DNA of 6,859 nt from Candidatus Thorarchaeota archaeon (GTDB lineage: Archaea > Asgardarchaeota > Thorarchaeia > Thorarchaeales > Thorarchaeaceae): positions 1-6,859 of the forward strand of contig WTCK01000288.1 of NCBI GenBank assembly GCA_013138615.1. The letters run 5' to 3'. Below, one piece after another: positions 1 to 5,137 of the stretch. The translations under genes were made by a program, and so were the position numbers. Each line of letters starts with the position of its first letter. Within the stretch, counting starts at the first letter, position 1. Under the pieces are notes generated by a model. It was not told where the DNA came from. It made no database searches and was given only the letters and a program-made list of their open reading frames with translations.

Positions 1-103
1 TCAATAGCTCCTTCACCAGCAATCTGATGTTGCAAGGGAAAAACCTAACTGGTCCTGCACAACATCCCGTTTTCTTGCATCGTTCACAAGGATTAAAGGA
101 CAA
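1..103 (-). CDS. Partial cysteine-cluster protein (N-terminus only), possibly YkgJ-like
   Basis: A minus-strand frame is open from a TTG at 103-101 through the left edge, giving about 34 residues. It begins MSFNPCERCKKTGCC and has a C-x2-C-x4-CC-x8-C arrangement followed by a hydrophobic/basic helix-like stretch (IRLLVKELL). Such a cysteine cluster at the extreme N-terminus resembles the YkgJ-type (UPF0153) metal- or Fe-S-binding cluster proteins, although the x4 spacing is not the commonest form. No in-frame ATG or GTG lies nearby. TTG at 103 is chosen because it places the cysteines at residue 5 onward; another TTG lies at 127-125. No Shine-Dalgarno is visible. Start to start, it lies only 18 nt from the divergent DUF1512 gene, so the promoters would have to overlap coding sequence. 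The frame is short and could be chance; five cysteines in such an order are the main argument that it is real. Confidence 0.4.
   Translation of the reverse strand, partial: MSFNPCERCKKTGCCAGPVRFFPCNIRLLVKELL
92..97 (+). promoter_or_regulatory. Possible TATA-like box of the DUF1512 operon
   Basis: ATTAAA sits about 27 nt upstream of the ATG at 122. An archaeal TATA box is normally centred about 26 nt before the transcription start, so this placement would give a leaderless mRNA. That fits the absence of a Shine-Dalgarno before this ATG. The box is weak and lies inside the proposed divergent cysteine-cluster frame, so it is only a candidate. Confidence 0.2.
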
Positions 104-121
104 CTCTTGGTCTGACGGGGT

Positions 122-1243
122 ATGCAAATCGGTCTGCCGGAAGGCGATTATAGCTGGATACTCAACCTCGTATTCTTTGCCTTCATCATTACAATGAGCC
201 TTTATGGGCAGAAAATACAGATGTGGCAATGGCTCAAGCAGATTGAAGCTGGTCTGATAGAGCTAAAGAGCATGGCAATCGGGTCTAGGCAATCCGCTAT
301 TGACGCATTCAAAGAGCATGGCACAGAAGAGGAGGCAGTTGCCAAGGAAATCGACCGGTGGTTGGACTATTTCACTATCATGCCCGTAGATTTGGACCCT
401 GCCGGAATCTTGAAGCGTCTAGACCACCTTCTGGATGAACGCAGAGACCGCTTCCAAGAGTTTGTCACTGATCTAACTCCGAATGCCAGTGACAGTGAAA
501 GAATGAATCTCGAGAACACGCTGGAAGTAACACAGGTATTGAGCCTAATCTTTCGGATTGTGCGACACTTCTACCTGCTTGGCAAGAAGACTGGCAGTAC
601 AATCATGGTAATGCAGGTTCAGATGATAATGCCGGAGCTACTGCGTCTTGCCAAAGCATACTCCGATGCAATGGAAGCGTTCTCTCTAGGAAAGCCAATT
701 GGGGACGGCATTGGTCCACTAGTCGTCACCAAGCTGGCGAGAGAGTATGATGCAACTCCTGAAACCTATGTTCATGAGGTTAGCAAAGAAGTGGGCTACT
801 ATCCTATTGAAGTTGAGGGGCGCACCGTTTATGCTATGAGAGCTACTGGTCCCGGCGGAACAGTGGGCAAACCCGGCTTTGCAGTGAAGAAGATTGTTGA
901 AGATAACAAGGGAAAGATAGCTCGAATAATTACAGTGGACGCGGCACTCAAGCTTGAAGGCGAAGAGATGGGTCGAGTTTCGGAGGGAACCGGAGCGGCA
1001 ATCGGCGACCTAGGGCCGGAGAAACACGCAATTGAACAGGCTGCAACTGACTACGGAATTGGCATCGAAGCAATAGTGATCAAGGAAGATGAGGCCGCAG
1101 CTGTTGGAGTAATGGACAAGCGAGTACTTGATTCGCTTCCTGAGGTCATCGAACGAATCAAAATCGCGATTACGAAGAGGACCAAGCCAGGGGACAAGAT
1201 AATCCTTGTAGGCATCGGGAATACAATTGGCATAGGTCTCTGA
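122..1243 (+). CDS. DUF1512 family protein, N-terminally membrane-anchored
   Basis: This 373-residue protein is recognised as the archaeal DUF1512 family, whose biochemical role is unknown to me. Residues about 12-28 (ILNLVFFAFIITMSLYG) form one hydrophobic segment, probably a signal anchor, followed by the family-typical start of a long helical region (GQKIQMWQWL, 29-38). Residues 40-190 are largely alpha-helical and charged. The C-terminal part carries the glycine-rich motifs RATGPGGTVGKPG (240-252) and GIGNTIGIGL at the very end (364-373), which look like a nucleotide- or phosphate-binding loop arrangement; that reading is inference. The family's usual length appears complete. The ATG at 122 is the first start after an in-frame TGA at 113, and no Shine-Dalgarno precedes it. 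The stop codon overlaps the ribosome-binding site of the next gene, so the two are almost certainly co-transcribed and translationally coupled. Confidence 0.85.
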   Translation: MQIGLPEGDYSWILNLVFFAFIITMSLYGQKIQMWQWLKQIEAGLIELKSMAIGSRQSAIDAFKEHGTEEEAVAKEIDRWLDYFTIMPVDLDPAGILKRLDHLLDERRDRFQEFVTDLTPNASDSERMNLENTLEVTQVLSLIFRIVRHFYLLGKKTGSTIMVMQVQMIMPELLRLAKAYSDAMEAFSLGKPIGDGIGPLVVTKLAREYDATPETYVHEVSKEVGYYPIEVEGRTVYAMRATGPGGTVGKPGFAVKKIVEDNKGKIARIITVDAALKLEGEEMGRVSEGTGAAIGDLGPEKHAIEQAATDYGIGIEAIVIKEDEAAAVGVMDKRVLDSLPEVIERIKIAITKRTKPGDKIILVGIGNTIGIGL

Positions 1244-1247
1244 GGTG
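1242..1247 (+). promoter_or_regulatory. Shine-Dalgarno of the zinc-ribbon gene, embedded in the upstream stop codon
   Basis: GAGGTG begins within the TGA stop of the DUF1512 gene and ends 5 nt before the ATG at 1253. It fixes that start and indicates that ribosomes finishing the upstream gene can reinitiate on the downstream one. Confidence 0.7.
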
Positions 1248-1252
1248 TTTAC

Positions 1253-1615
1253 ATGGGAATTATTTCTAAGATACTTGGCCTGGTCTTAACGGTCAGCGGG
1301 GCTTTGATTCTGGGCTACGGGATGGGTCCCACTGCGGGAGACCTATCGTTTGTTTTATTCATCGTAGGTCTGGTAGTGATGTCATTGGGATTCAGCCTAT
1401 TGACTGCAGGCAGGAAGAAGAAGGAAGAAAAACCATCCCTTCCGACAGTCACGGAGATTAGGTGCAACGGGTGCGATTTCAAGGAGATACGTGACTACGA
1501 GAAAGGCGACTATATTCTCATGCCCGTGGAGGCAAATTGCCCCAAGTGTAGTGGAAAGATGACCATAGAGGGCGTTTACGTCGTCAGAGAAGAGCCGGAA
1601 AAAGACAGGTTCTAA
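1253..1615 (+). CDS. Small membrane protein with two helices and a C-terminal zinc ribbon
   Basis: This 120-residue protein has two predicted transmembrane helices (about residues 4-24 and 31-51) joined by a very short loop, forming a helical hairpin. A strongly basic stretch follows (GRKKKEEK, 53-60), which by the positive-inside rule places the C-terminus in the cytoplasm. Residues 71-99 form a zinc ribbon with ligands C71, C74, C96 and C99 (CNGC then CPKC, 21 residues apart), followed by a beta-like GVYVV. Zinc ribbons of this 'GDY...CPKC' type occur in many small archaeal proteins of unknown function. It lies 9 nt after DUF1512, with a good Shine-Dalgarno overlapping that gene's stop, so the two membrane-associated proteins probably act together. 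Its own stop overlaps the stop of the convergent map gene. The specific function is not recognised; the zinc site may bind a nucleic acid or a partner protein. Confidence 0.8.
   Translation: MGIISKILGLVLTVSGALILGYGMGPTAGDLSFVLFIVGLVVMSLGFSLLTAGRKKKEEKPSLPTVTEIRCNGCDFKEIRDYEKGDYILMPVEANCPKCSGKMTIEGVYVVREEPEKDRF
1599..1603 (-). terminator. Possible oligo-T terminator of the tandem map genes
   Basis: On the minus strand a run of five T residues begins 8 nt after the stop codon of the downstream map gene, inside the 3' end of the opposing zinc-ribbon gene. Archaeal RNA polymerase can stop at short T tracts without a hairpin. T5 is near the lower limit, so this is tentative. Confidence 0.35.
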
Positions 1616-2511
1616 TCCGGTTTGGTCAATATCATCGGACCTTTACTTGAAATGAAGACTGTGTGTTCAGACTGGGCCACTAGGCGGCCCTTCTTCTCAA
1701 CCTGCACAGGATACCCCCGGATTGCGTTGGCCCCTAACAACTCCTTGAGTCCATCACCTATGTCTATCTGCGTGTCGGATGTTCCTATCCAACGTGACGC
1801 GAAAGGAAACGGACCGTAGCGATCTCGAAGATGCAGTCTAAGCTTCTCTGTCAACCCCTCAAGAGGTTTGTCAATGCCAGTGTTGGCAAATATGTAGACA
1901 TAATCACTATCTATCACAGTACCGGTTCCATTTGTGGCGAAAGGCTCAATGGCATAGCAGTCGCCAATCTCCACTTTTTCAGTCCCTCGTCGTTTGACAT
2001 TTGGCACTGTCTTCCCTGCATGTAGTTTGTACCGTTTCAGACTGTGGCCAGAAAGATTCTTGATAGGACGGAGACCATATGCTTTGATTGTTTTTTCAAT
2101 CAACTTGCCAACATCTCCTAAGGTTAGTCCGGGCGTGAGCAGATTGATTGCCTCATCCAGTGCGTCATCTGTTGCCGCTACGAAACCCTCCAATGTGCCG
2201 TCCACATCAATAGTTCTTGCAGTATCAGCGATGTATCCATCGACGTGCACTCCGATGTCAACCTTCACTAGACCGGAATCTGGAATTCTTACCCGACCAT
2301 CGTTGGGTGATGTGTAGTGTGCGGCAATTTGGTCTATGCAGATATTGCATGGAAAAGCAGGGCTGCCACCATACTTGATTATTTTCTTCTCAGCAATCCT
2401 ACAGATTGTGTGGACCGAAGCTCCTGGTTTCACCTCATCACAGGTTTTTCGAAGGATTCTGGCTGCGATTTTACCTGCCTTCACTTGTGCAGGACTAGGT
2501 TTTACATTCAT
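1612..2511 (-). CDS. map: Type II methionine aminopeptidase, paralog 1
   Basis: This 299-residue cytosolic enzyme removes the initiator methionine from nascent proteins. It has the pita-bread fold of type II MetAPs in the short archaeal form, without the eukaryotic N-terminal extension. The metal ligands are all present: D85 (LVKVD), D96 (DGYIADTA), H156 (LSGH), E189 (AIEPF) and E282 (QSEHTVF). The substrate-side histidines H65 (AAHYTSP) and H164 (KLHAG) are also present. The helical insertion that defines type II falls at about residues 200-270. The ATG at 2511 aligns with the start of the neighbouring paralog (MNVKPSP versus MTVRPTP). No Shine-Dalgarno is visible, and a TTAAGA box about 36 nt upstream suggests a short leader. 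It lies 59 nt downstream of paralog 2 and overlaps the convergent zinc-ribbon gene by 4 nt at the stop codons. Confidence 0.95.
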   Translation of the reverse strand: MNVKPSPAQVKAGKIAARILRKTCDEVKPGASVHTICRIAEKKIIKYGGSPAFPCNICIDQIAAHYTSPNDGRVRIPDSGLVKVDIGVHVDGYIADTARTIDVDGTLEGFVAATDDALDEAINLLTPGLTLGDVGKLIEKTIKAYGLRPIKNLSGHSLKRYKLHAGKTVPNVKRRGTEKVEIGDCYAIEPFATNGTGTVIDSDYVYIFANTGIDKPLEGLTEKLRLHLRDRYGPFPFASRWIGTSDTQIDIGDGLKELLGANAIRGYPVQVEKKGRLVAQSEHTVFISSKGPMILTKPD

Positions 2512-2543
2512 TAATGTGCACGCAGAAGTGATTCATGCATTAC

Positions 2544-2549
2544 TCTTAA
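2544..2549 (-). promoter_or_regulatory. Candidate TATA box of map paralog 1
   Basis: The minus strand reads TTAAGA centred about 36 nt before the ATG at 2511. With a 22-27 nt spacing to the start site this leaves a leader of roughly 10 nt. The same element recurs at about the same distance from map paralog 2. Each paralog may therefore have its own promoter despite the 59-nt gap between them. Confidence 0.3.
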
Positions 2550-2570
2550 GAAGTTCATTGAACGCGCCAG

Positions 2571-3473
2571 CTAATGTCGGTTGGGTAGAGTTGTAACAAT
2601 TGCTCCCTCCTCCGCAACAAAAACCGTATGCTCGAACTGGGCAACCATACCACCCTTGCCTTCAAGCAGGACGGGATAGGCTCTGATGGCACCGGCCCTT
2701 AAGAGGGAGTGAAGAGCTGCAGGGACGTCTATCTTCTTGTCGTTTAGCCATCTTCCGGCCCATGGCAGTGTTCCAAATTTGCGCCGAGCTATGTTGCGAA
2801 TCTGTGCAGATAGGCGATCCAGCTTCTTCTTGCTGGACATGACATTCGAAAAGATGTATGCATCTTTGCTGCCCTTGACTGTTCCATTGCCGTCGGTGGA
2901 GAATGGTTCGATTGCGAAAGCCTCACCAATGTTCATCCTCTCGCTTCTTCGCGTGCCAACATTTGGTACAGTTTTTCCTGCGTGAAGTATCCAAGGCTTC
3001 AACTGATGCCCAGAGAGTTGGTGAATTGGACGTAGACCATGTTTTTTTATCTCTCTCTCAATGACAGACCCTACCGCACCAAGCTTCACCCCAGGTTCGA
3101 TTATTTCGATTGCCTTCTCAAGAGCAGTCTTGGCTGCTGCGACAAATTTCTCGTAAGATCCATCTAGATCTACTGTTACTGCTGTATCAGATAATTGACC
3201 GTTCACGTGTGCCCCTAGGTCCACCTTGACGAGCCCTTTGTCCGGGAACACCTTCTTGTCTCCATGGGGACTGGTGTAATGAGCAGCCTCATCATCTATC
3301 GAAACATTGCAGGGAAAAGCCGGTTTGCCTCCATACTCTGCTATTTTCCGGTCAGCCAACTGGCAAATCCTAATGACCTTTATACCCGGTCGGACTTCTT
3401 TGACGACTTCGCTCAGAACCTTTGCGGCAATAGCTCCAGCCTTGATGAAATCTGGAGTCGGACGAACTGTCAT
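2571..3473 (-). CDS. map: Type II methionine aminopeptidase, paralog 2
   Basis: This 300-residue enzyme has the same fold and activity class as its downstream neighbour, sharing by eye roughly half of its residues with it over the catalytic region. All metal ligands are intact: D85 (LVKVD), D96 (LSDTA), H156 (LSGH), E189 (AIEPF) and E281 (QFEHTVF). H65 (AAHYTSP) and the LHAG histidine are also kept, so it should be active. Visible differences include AHVNGQLSD in place of VHVDGYIAD beside the second metal ligand, and WILHAG in place of YKLHAG in the pocket strand, either of which could shift substrate preference. The ATG at 3473 is preferred because MTVRPTP aligns with MNVKPSP of paralog 1. 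The frame extends five codons upstream to a TTG at 3488, but nothing supports that start. No clear Shine-Dalgarno is seen at proper spacing. Confidence 0.93.
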   Translation of the reverse strand: MTVRPTPDFIKAGAIAAKVLSEVVKEVRPGIKVIRICQLADRKIAEYGGKPAFPCNVSIDDEAAHYTSPHGDKKVFPDKGLVKVDLGAHVNGQLSDTAVTVDLDGSYEKFVAAAKTALEKAIEIIEPGVKLGAVGSVIEREIKKHGLRPIHQLSGHQLKPWILHAGKTVPNVGTRRSERMNIGEAFAIEPFSTDGNGTVKGSKDAYIFSNVMSSKKKLDRLSAQIRNIARRKFGTLPWAGRWLNDKKIDVPAALHSLLRAGAIRAYPVLLEGKGGMVAQFEHTVFVAEEGAIVTTLPNRH

Positions 3474-3504
3474 ATAATAATCATGCAAACCGCCTCGGGT
3501 GTGG

Positions 3505-3510
3505 TCTTAA
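3505..3510 (-). promoter_or_regulatory. Candidate TATA box of map paralog 2
   Basis: The minus strand reads CTTTAAGA here, centred about 35 nt before the chosen ATG at 3473, which also favours ATG over the TTG at 3488. The core is close to palindromic (TTTAA/TTAAA) and lies in the spacer shared with the divergent UPF0173 gene, so it could in principle serve both strands. Confidence 0.3.
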
Positions 3511-3545
3511 AGCTGTTTGGTGGCCGCAAAAGACGCACGCCATCA

Positions 3546-3562
3546 ACACTTGCGTGAAGTGT
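3546..3562. repeat. Perfect 6-bp inverted repeat in the divergent map/UPF0173 spacer
   Basis: ACACTT and AAGTGT flank a 5-nt spacer (GCGTG). The element lies between the two divergent genes, upstream of the map TATA candidate and about 70 nt before the UPF0173 start. This placement suits an operator for a dimeric regulator, but an RNA hairpin in the UPF0173 leader is equally possible. Confidence 0.35.
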
Positions 3563-3629
3563 CACACAAGCCAAAGCATTGAAGTAAGAAACTGCTCAAG
3601 TATGGACCTAGAATAGTTCAGGGAATGAT

Positions 3630-4304
3630 ATGATGAATATTACATATCTCGGTCACGCTTCATTCAAGGTTGAAGCAGATGGCAAGACTGTATACGTTGA
3701 CCCTTGGTTGAACGGTCCAACCTCACCGATAAAGGTCAAAGATGTAGACAAAGCAGACATTGTGCTTGTCACACATGATCACGGGGATCATGGTTATTCA
3801 GAAGCTCTCGAAATCTGCAAGAAGACTGGAGCCTACTTCGTGGCAATAAACGAGCTGGCAATCCAAGCGCGAGAGCAGGGTGGTGTTAAGAACGTTCACA
3901 CTTTGAACATTGGTGGGAGTGTGGATATAGATGGTGTAACCGTGACGCTGGTGCAAGCATTTCATTCATGTGGAGTGGGAGCGCCTACTGGTTTCATCGT
4001 CAGATTTCCTAGTGGCACTTTCTATCATCCAGGGGACACCGGCGTATTTGCCAGTATGAAGCTGTTTGGACAGATATACAAACCTGATGTGTTCTTTGCG
4101 CCTATTGGATCATACTATGTGATGGATGTCCACCAGGCTACCAAGGCCATAGAGATAATCAAGCCACGTGTAGTGATTCCCATGCATTATGACACCTTCC
4201 CGGTCATCCAGGCAGACCCTGCGGAATTCAAGCGTCTTGTGAACAAGCAAGTTCCAGAAGTAAAAGTTGAGATTATCAAACCCGGCGAAATTGTAGAAGT
4301 TTAG
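3630..4304 (+). CDS. UPF0173 family metal-dependent hydrolase (metallo-beta-lactamase fold)
   Basis: This 224-residue cytosolic protein matches the UPF0173 family of the metallo-beta-lactamase superfamily along its full usual length. The opening ITYLGHASF (4-12) is typical. The metal-binding signature is THDHGDH (H49, H51, D53, H54). Further ligands follow as H112 (AFHS), D136 (HPGDTG) and H186 (PMHYDTF), consistent with a two-metal site. The family's 'DVHQATKAIEIIKP' segment (166-179) links the last strands. The physiological substrate is not known. Start: two adjacent ATGs at 3630 and 3633 follow AGGGA (3620-3624); the spacing is 5 nt to the first and 8 nt to the second, so the second could be the true start. 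It stands alone on its strand, divergent from the map pair, and is followed by a long noncoding region. Confidence 0.9.
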   Translation: MMNITYLGHASFKVEADGKTVYVDPWLNGPTSPIKVKDVDKADIVLVTHDHGDHGYSEALEICKKTGAYFVAINELAIQAREQGGVKNVHTLNIGGSVDIDGVTVTLVQAFHSCGVGAPTGFIVRFPSGTFYHPGDTGVFASMKLFGQIYKPDVFFAPIGSYYVMDVHQATKAIEIIKPRVVIPMHYDTFPVIQADPAEFKRLVNKQVPEVKVEIIKPGEIVEV

Positions 4305-4316
4305 CTACAATGGTGG

Positions 4317-4545
4317 CCAATGCCTGTGTCCCATCACACTAACTCCCAGTATCACAGCATTGGAGGTTACCTCCAGCTCCACTGAGCTGTCTCGTGCCGG
4401 GGCATTATGGCACTGGCCGGCCTGTCAATGTACGAAACCAGGGTGACCCATGATTCATCTGAGGATTTACATCCCTATCATACGAGTCCGTTGTGGCTCG
4501 TCCAAACGGTATTCAACAGGCTGAATCCAGACTGTTTCCCAGCCT
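4317..4545. other. Hairpin-dense noncoding block, possible structured RNA
   Basis: About 230 nt directly after the UPF0173 gene contain consecutive strong inverted repeats. (a) CCAATGC (4317-4323) plus TGTG (4325-4328) pair with CACA plus GCATTGG (4353-4363), giving 11 pairs with one bulged C. (b) TGGAGG-TTA-CCTCCA at 4361-4375, mutually exclusive with part of (a). (c) AGCTC-CACT-GAGCT at 4375-4388. (d) GTGCC/GGCAC at 4394-4398 and 4409-4413. (e) GGAT-TTAC-ATCC at 4463-4474. (f) ACGAG/CTCGT at 4482-4486 and 4497-4501. (g) AGGCTG/CAGCCT at 4518-4523 and 4540-4545. The short frames crossing it lack Shine-Dalgarno sites and recognisable protein features. It may be a stand-alone noncoding RNA or a long structured 3' UTR. 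I did not find motifs that would identify it as RNase P or SRP RNA. The strand is undetermined, although the T8 run downstream favours plus. Confidence 0.35.
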
Positions 4546-4738
4546 TTGCGCAACACCTCATCGAGCAAATCTCAGTGCGCCCTCGCGGCCGGGCGTATTA
4601 AATCCGGACTTGAGAACGCACGCATGGATTGTTATTAGCGTTGTTAATTGGCGCGAATTGAAATCGATAGGCTAAGGAAAGGCATTTGGAATTCAAACCA
4701 ATTATGTTAACAGCGACAGCTTCAAATAGATACATTCC
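4546..4738. other. Intergenic stretch, little recognisable content
   Basis: This segment becomes more AT-rich after about 4620. It holds only weak inverted repeats, such as AATCC (4601-4605) with GGATT (4626-4630) and TTGG/CCAA within 4686-4701. I see no convincing gene, tRNA or repeat array. It could be the 3' part of the transcript containing the hairpin block. Confidence 0.4.
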
Positions 4739-4746
4739 TTTTTTTT
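4739..4746 (+). terminator. T8 tract, probable archaeal transcription terminator
   Basis: This run of eight T residues is preceded by CC, with no strong hairpin immediately upstream. Oligo-T tracts of this length are sufficient to terminate archaeal RNA polymerase. It would end transcripts coming from UPF0173 and/or the hairpin-dense block and would insulate dnaG from them. Confidence 0.5.
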
Positions 4747-4760
4747 GTATGTAGAGTACT

Positions 4761-5016
4761 ACTGGACATGTTCCAGTGAGGCTTTGCATATCATAAAATC
4801 ATCATATTACAAATGTCATGTGGTTCCTCTGGCTCAAGAGCGAGCCGTAAGAAACCGTTACGCTGGTCTAAGGACCAACATCATTTACACGATTATCACA
4901 TCACGATCATCATTTCACAAAGGTCATGAATCATTACCGCGGTAGTCGGTAGTTCGTTCCAAAAGGAACGGGAAGAGATAACATAGGCTGTGACGAGCCA
5001 TCGAGGCGGAGACTCG
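4761..5016 (+). promoter_or_regulatory. Upstream/leader region of dnaG with several hairpins
   Basis: Between the T8 tract and dnaG lie perfect hairpins: ACTGGA-CATGT-TCCAGT (4761-4777), TGGTC-TAAG-GACCA (4864-4877) and CGTTCC-AAAA-GGAACG (4955-4970). Weaker ones are GGCT/AGCC (4986-4999) and CGAG/CTCG (5002-5016). The palindrome TACCGCGGTA is at 4935-4944. AT-rich candidates for the promoter are around 4788-4808 (CATAAAAT, CATATTAC), which would leave a leader of over 200 nt. A short direct repeat CATCATTT at 4879 and 4908 lies in a TCA-rich stretch. No known riboswitch was recognised. Confidence 0.3.
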
Positions 5017-5023
5017 GTCAGTC

Positions 5024-5030
5024 GGAGGTG
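5024..5030 (+). promoter_or_regulatory. Strong Shine-Dalgarno before the dnaG leader ORF
   Basis: GGAGGTG lies 5 nt before the ATG at 5036, the best match and spacing to the 16S rRNA tail anywhere in the window. The 8-bp palindrome GTGTACAC (5028-5035) overlaps its 3' end. It serves the out-of-frame leader ORF rather than the dnaG start at 5077, which has its own weaker AGGAG at 5062-5066 with 10 nt spacing. Confidence 0.6.
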
Positions 5031-5035
5031 TACAC

Positions 5036-5137
5036 ATGGCAGTATCATATGAGAAGACAATAGGAGTAGAAAATAGATGGGTACAGACTTCGATAGCTCT
5101 ACGGCAAAATATGTCATTAGAGCAAAGATCGAAATAG
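5036..5137 (+). CDS. Short leader ORF overlapping the dnaG start
   Basis: This 33-codon frame starts at ATG 5036 behind an excellent Shine-Dalgarno and begins MAVSYEKTIGVENR. It ends at TAG 5135-5137, overlapping dnaG by 61 nt in another frame. The second half therefore only shadows dnaG, and the first 13-14 codons are unique. No family is recognised. It could be a translated leader peptide that delivers ribosomes to the dnaG start (coupling). Alternatively, a frameshift, real or a sequencing error, between 5036 and 5077 may have split off the true DnaG N-terminus. Against the frameshift, MGTDFDSSTAKYVIRA already looks like a normal DnaG beginning. Function unknown. Confidence 0.3.
   Translation: MAVSYEKTIGVENRWVQTSIALRQNMSLEQRSK

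Noticed and set aside
1994..2317. 107-codon plus-strand frame antisense to map paralog 1
   Set aside because: The opposing map gene has every catalytic residue intact, so this frame is a shadow.
3474..3488. TTG start at 3488 for map paralog 2
   Set aside because: The ATG at 3473 aligns exactly with the start of paralog 1 and lies at the right distance from the TATA candidate. The extra five codons have no homology support.
4407..4675. Two overlapping plus-strand reading frames (4407-4601, 4493-4675) in the gene-free stretch
   Set aside because: They have no Shine-Dalgarno and no recognisable domain, and the first starts inside a hairpin. Open frames of about 60 codons are expected by chance at this GC content.
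4879..4918. CATCATTT direct repeats as a possible CRISPR or regulatory repeat array
   Set aside because: There are only two imperfect copies in a TCA-rich low-complexity stretch, with no regular spacing or further units.
4317..5035. RNase P RNA, SRP RNA, tRNA or box C/D sRNA in the long noncoding region
   Set aside because: I looked on both strands for the RNase P core (GAGGAAAGTCC, ACAGAA), the SRP helix 8 motif, a T-loop with acceptor pairing, and C (RTGATGA) plus D (CTGA) boxes at proper spacing. None was found. Minus-strand C-like boxes near 4800 and 4910 have no D-box partner.
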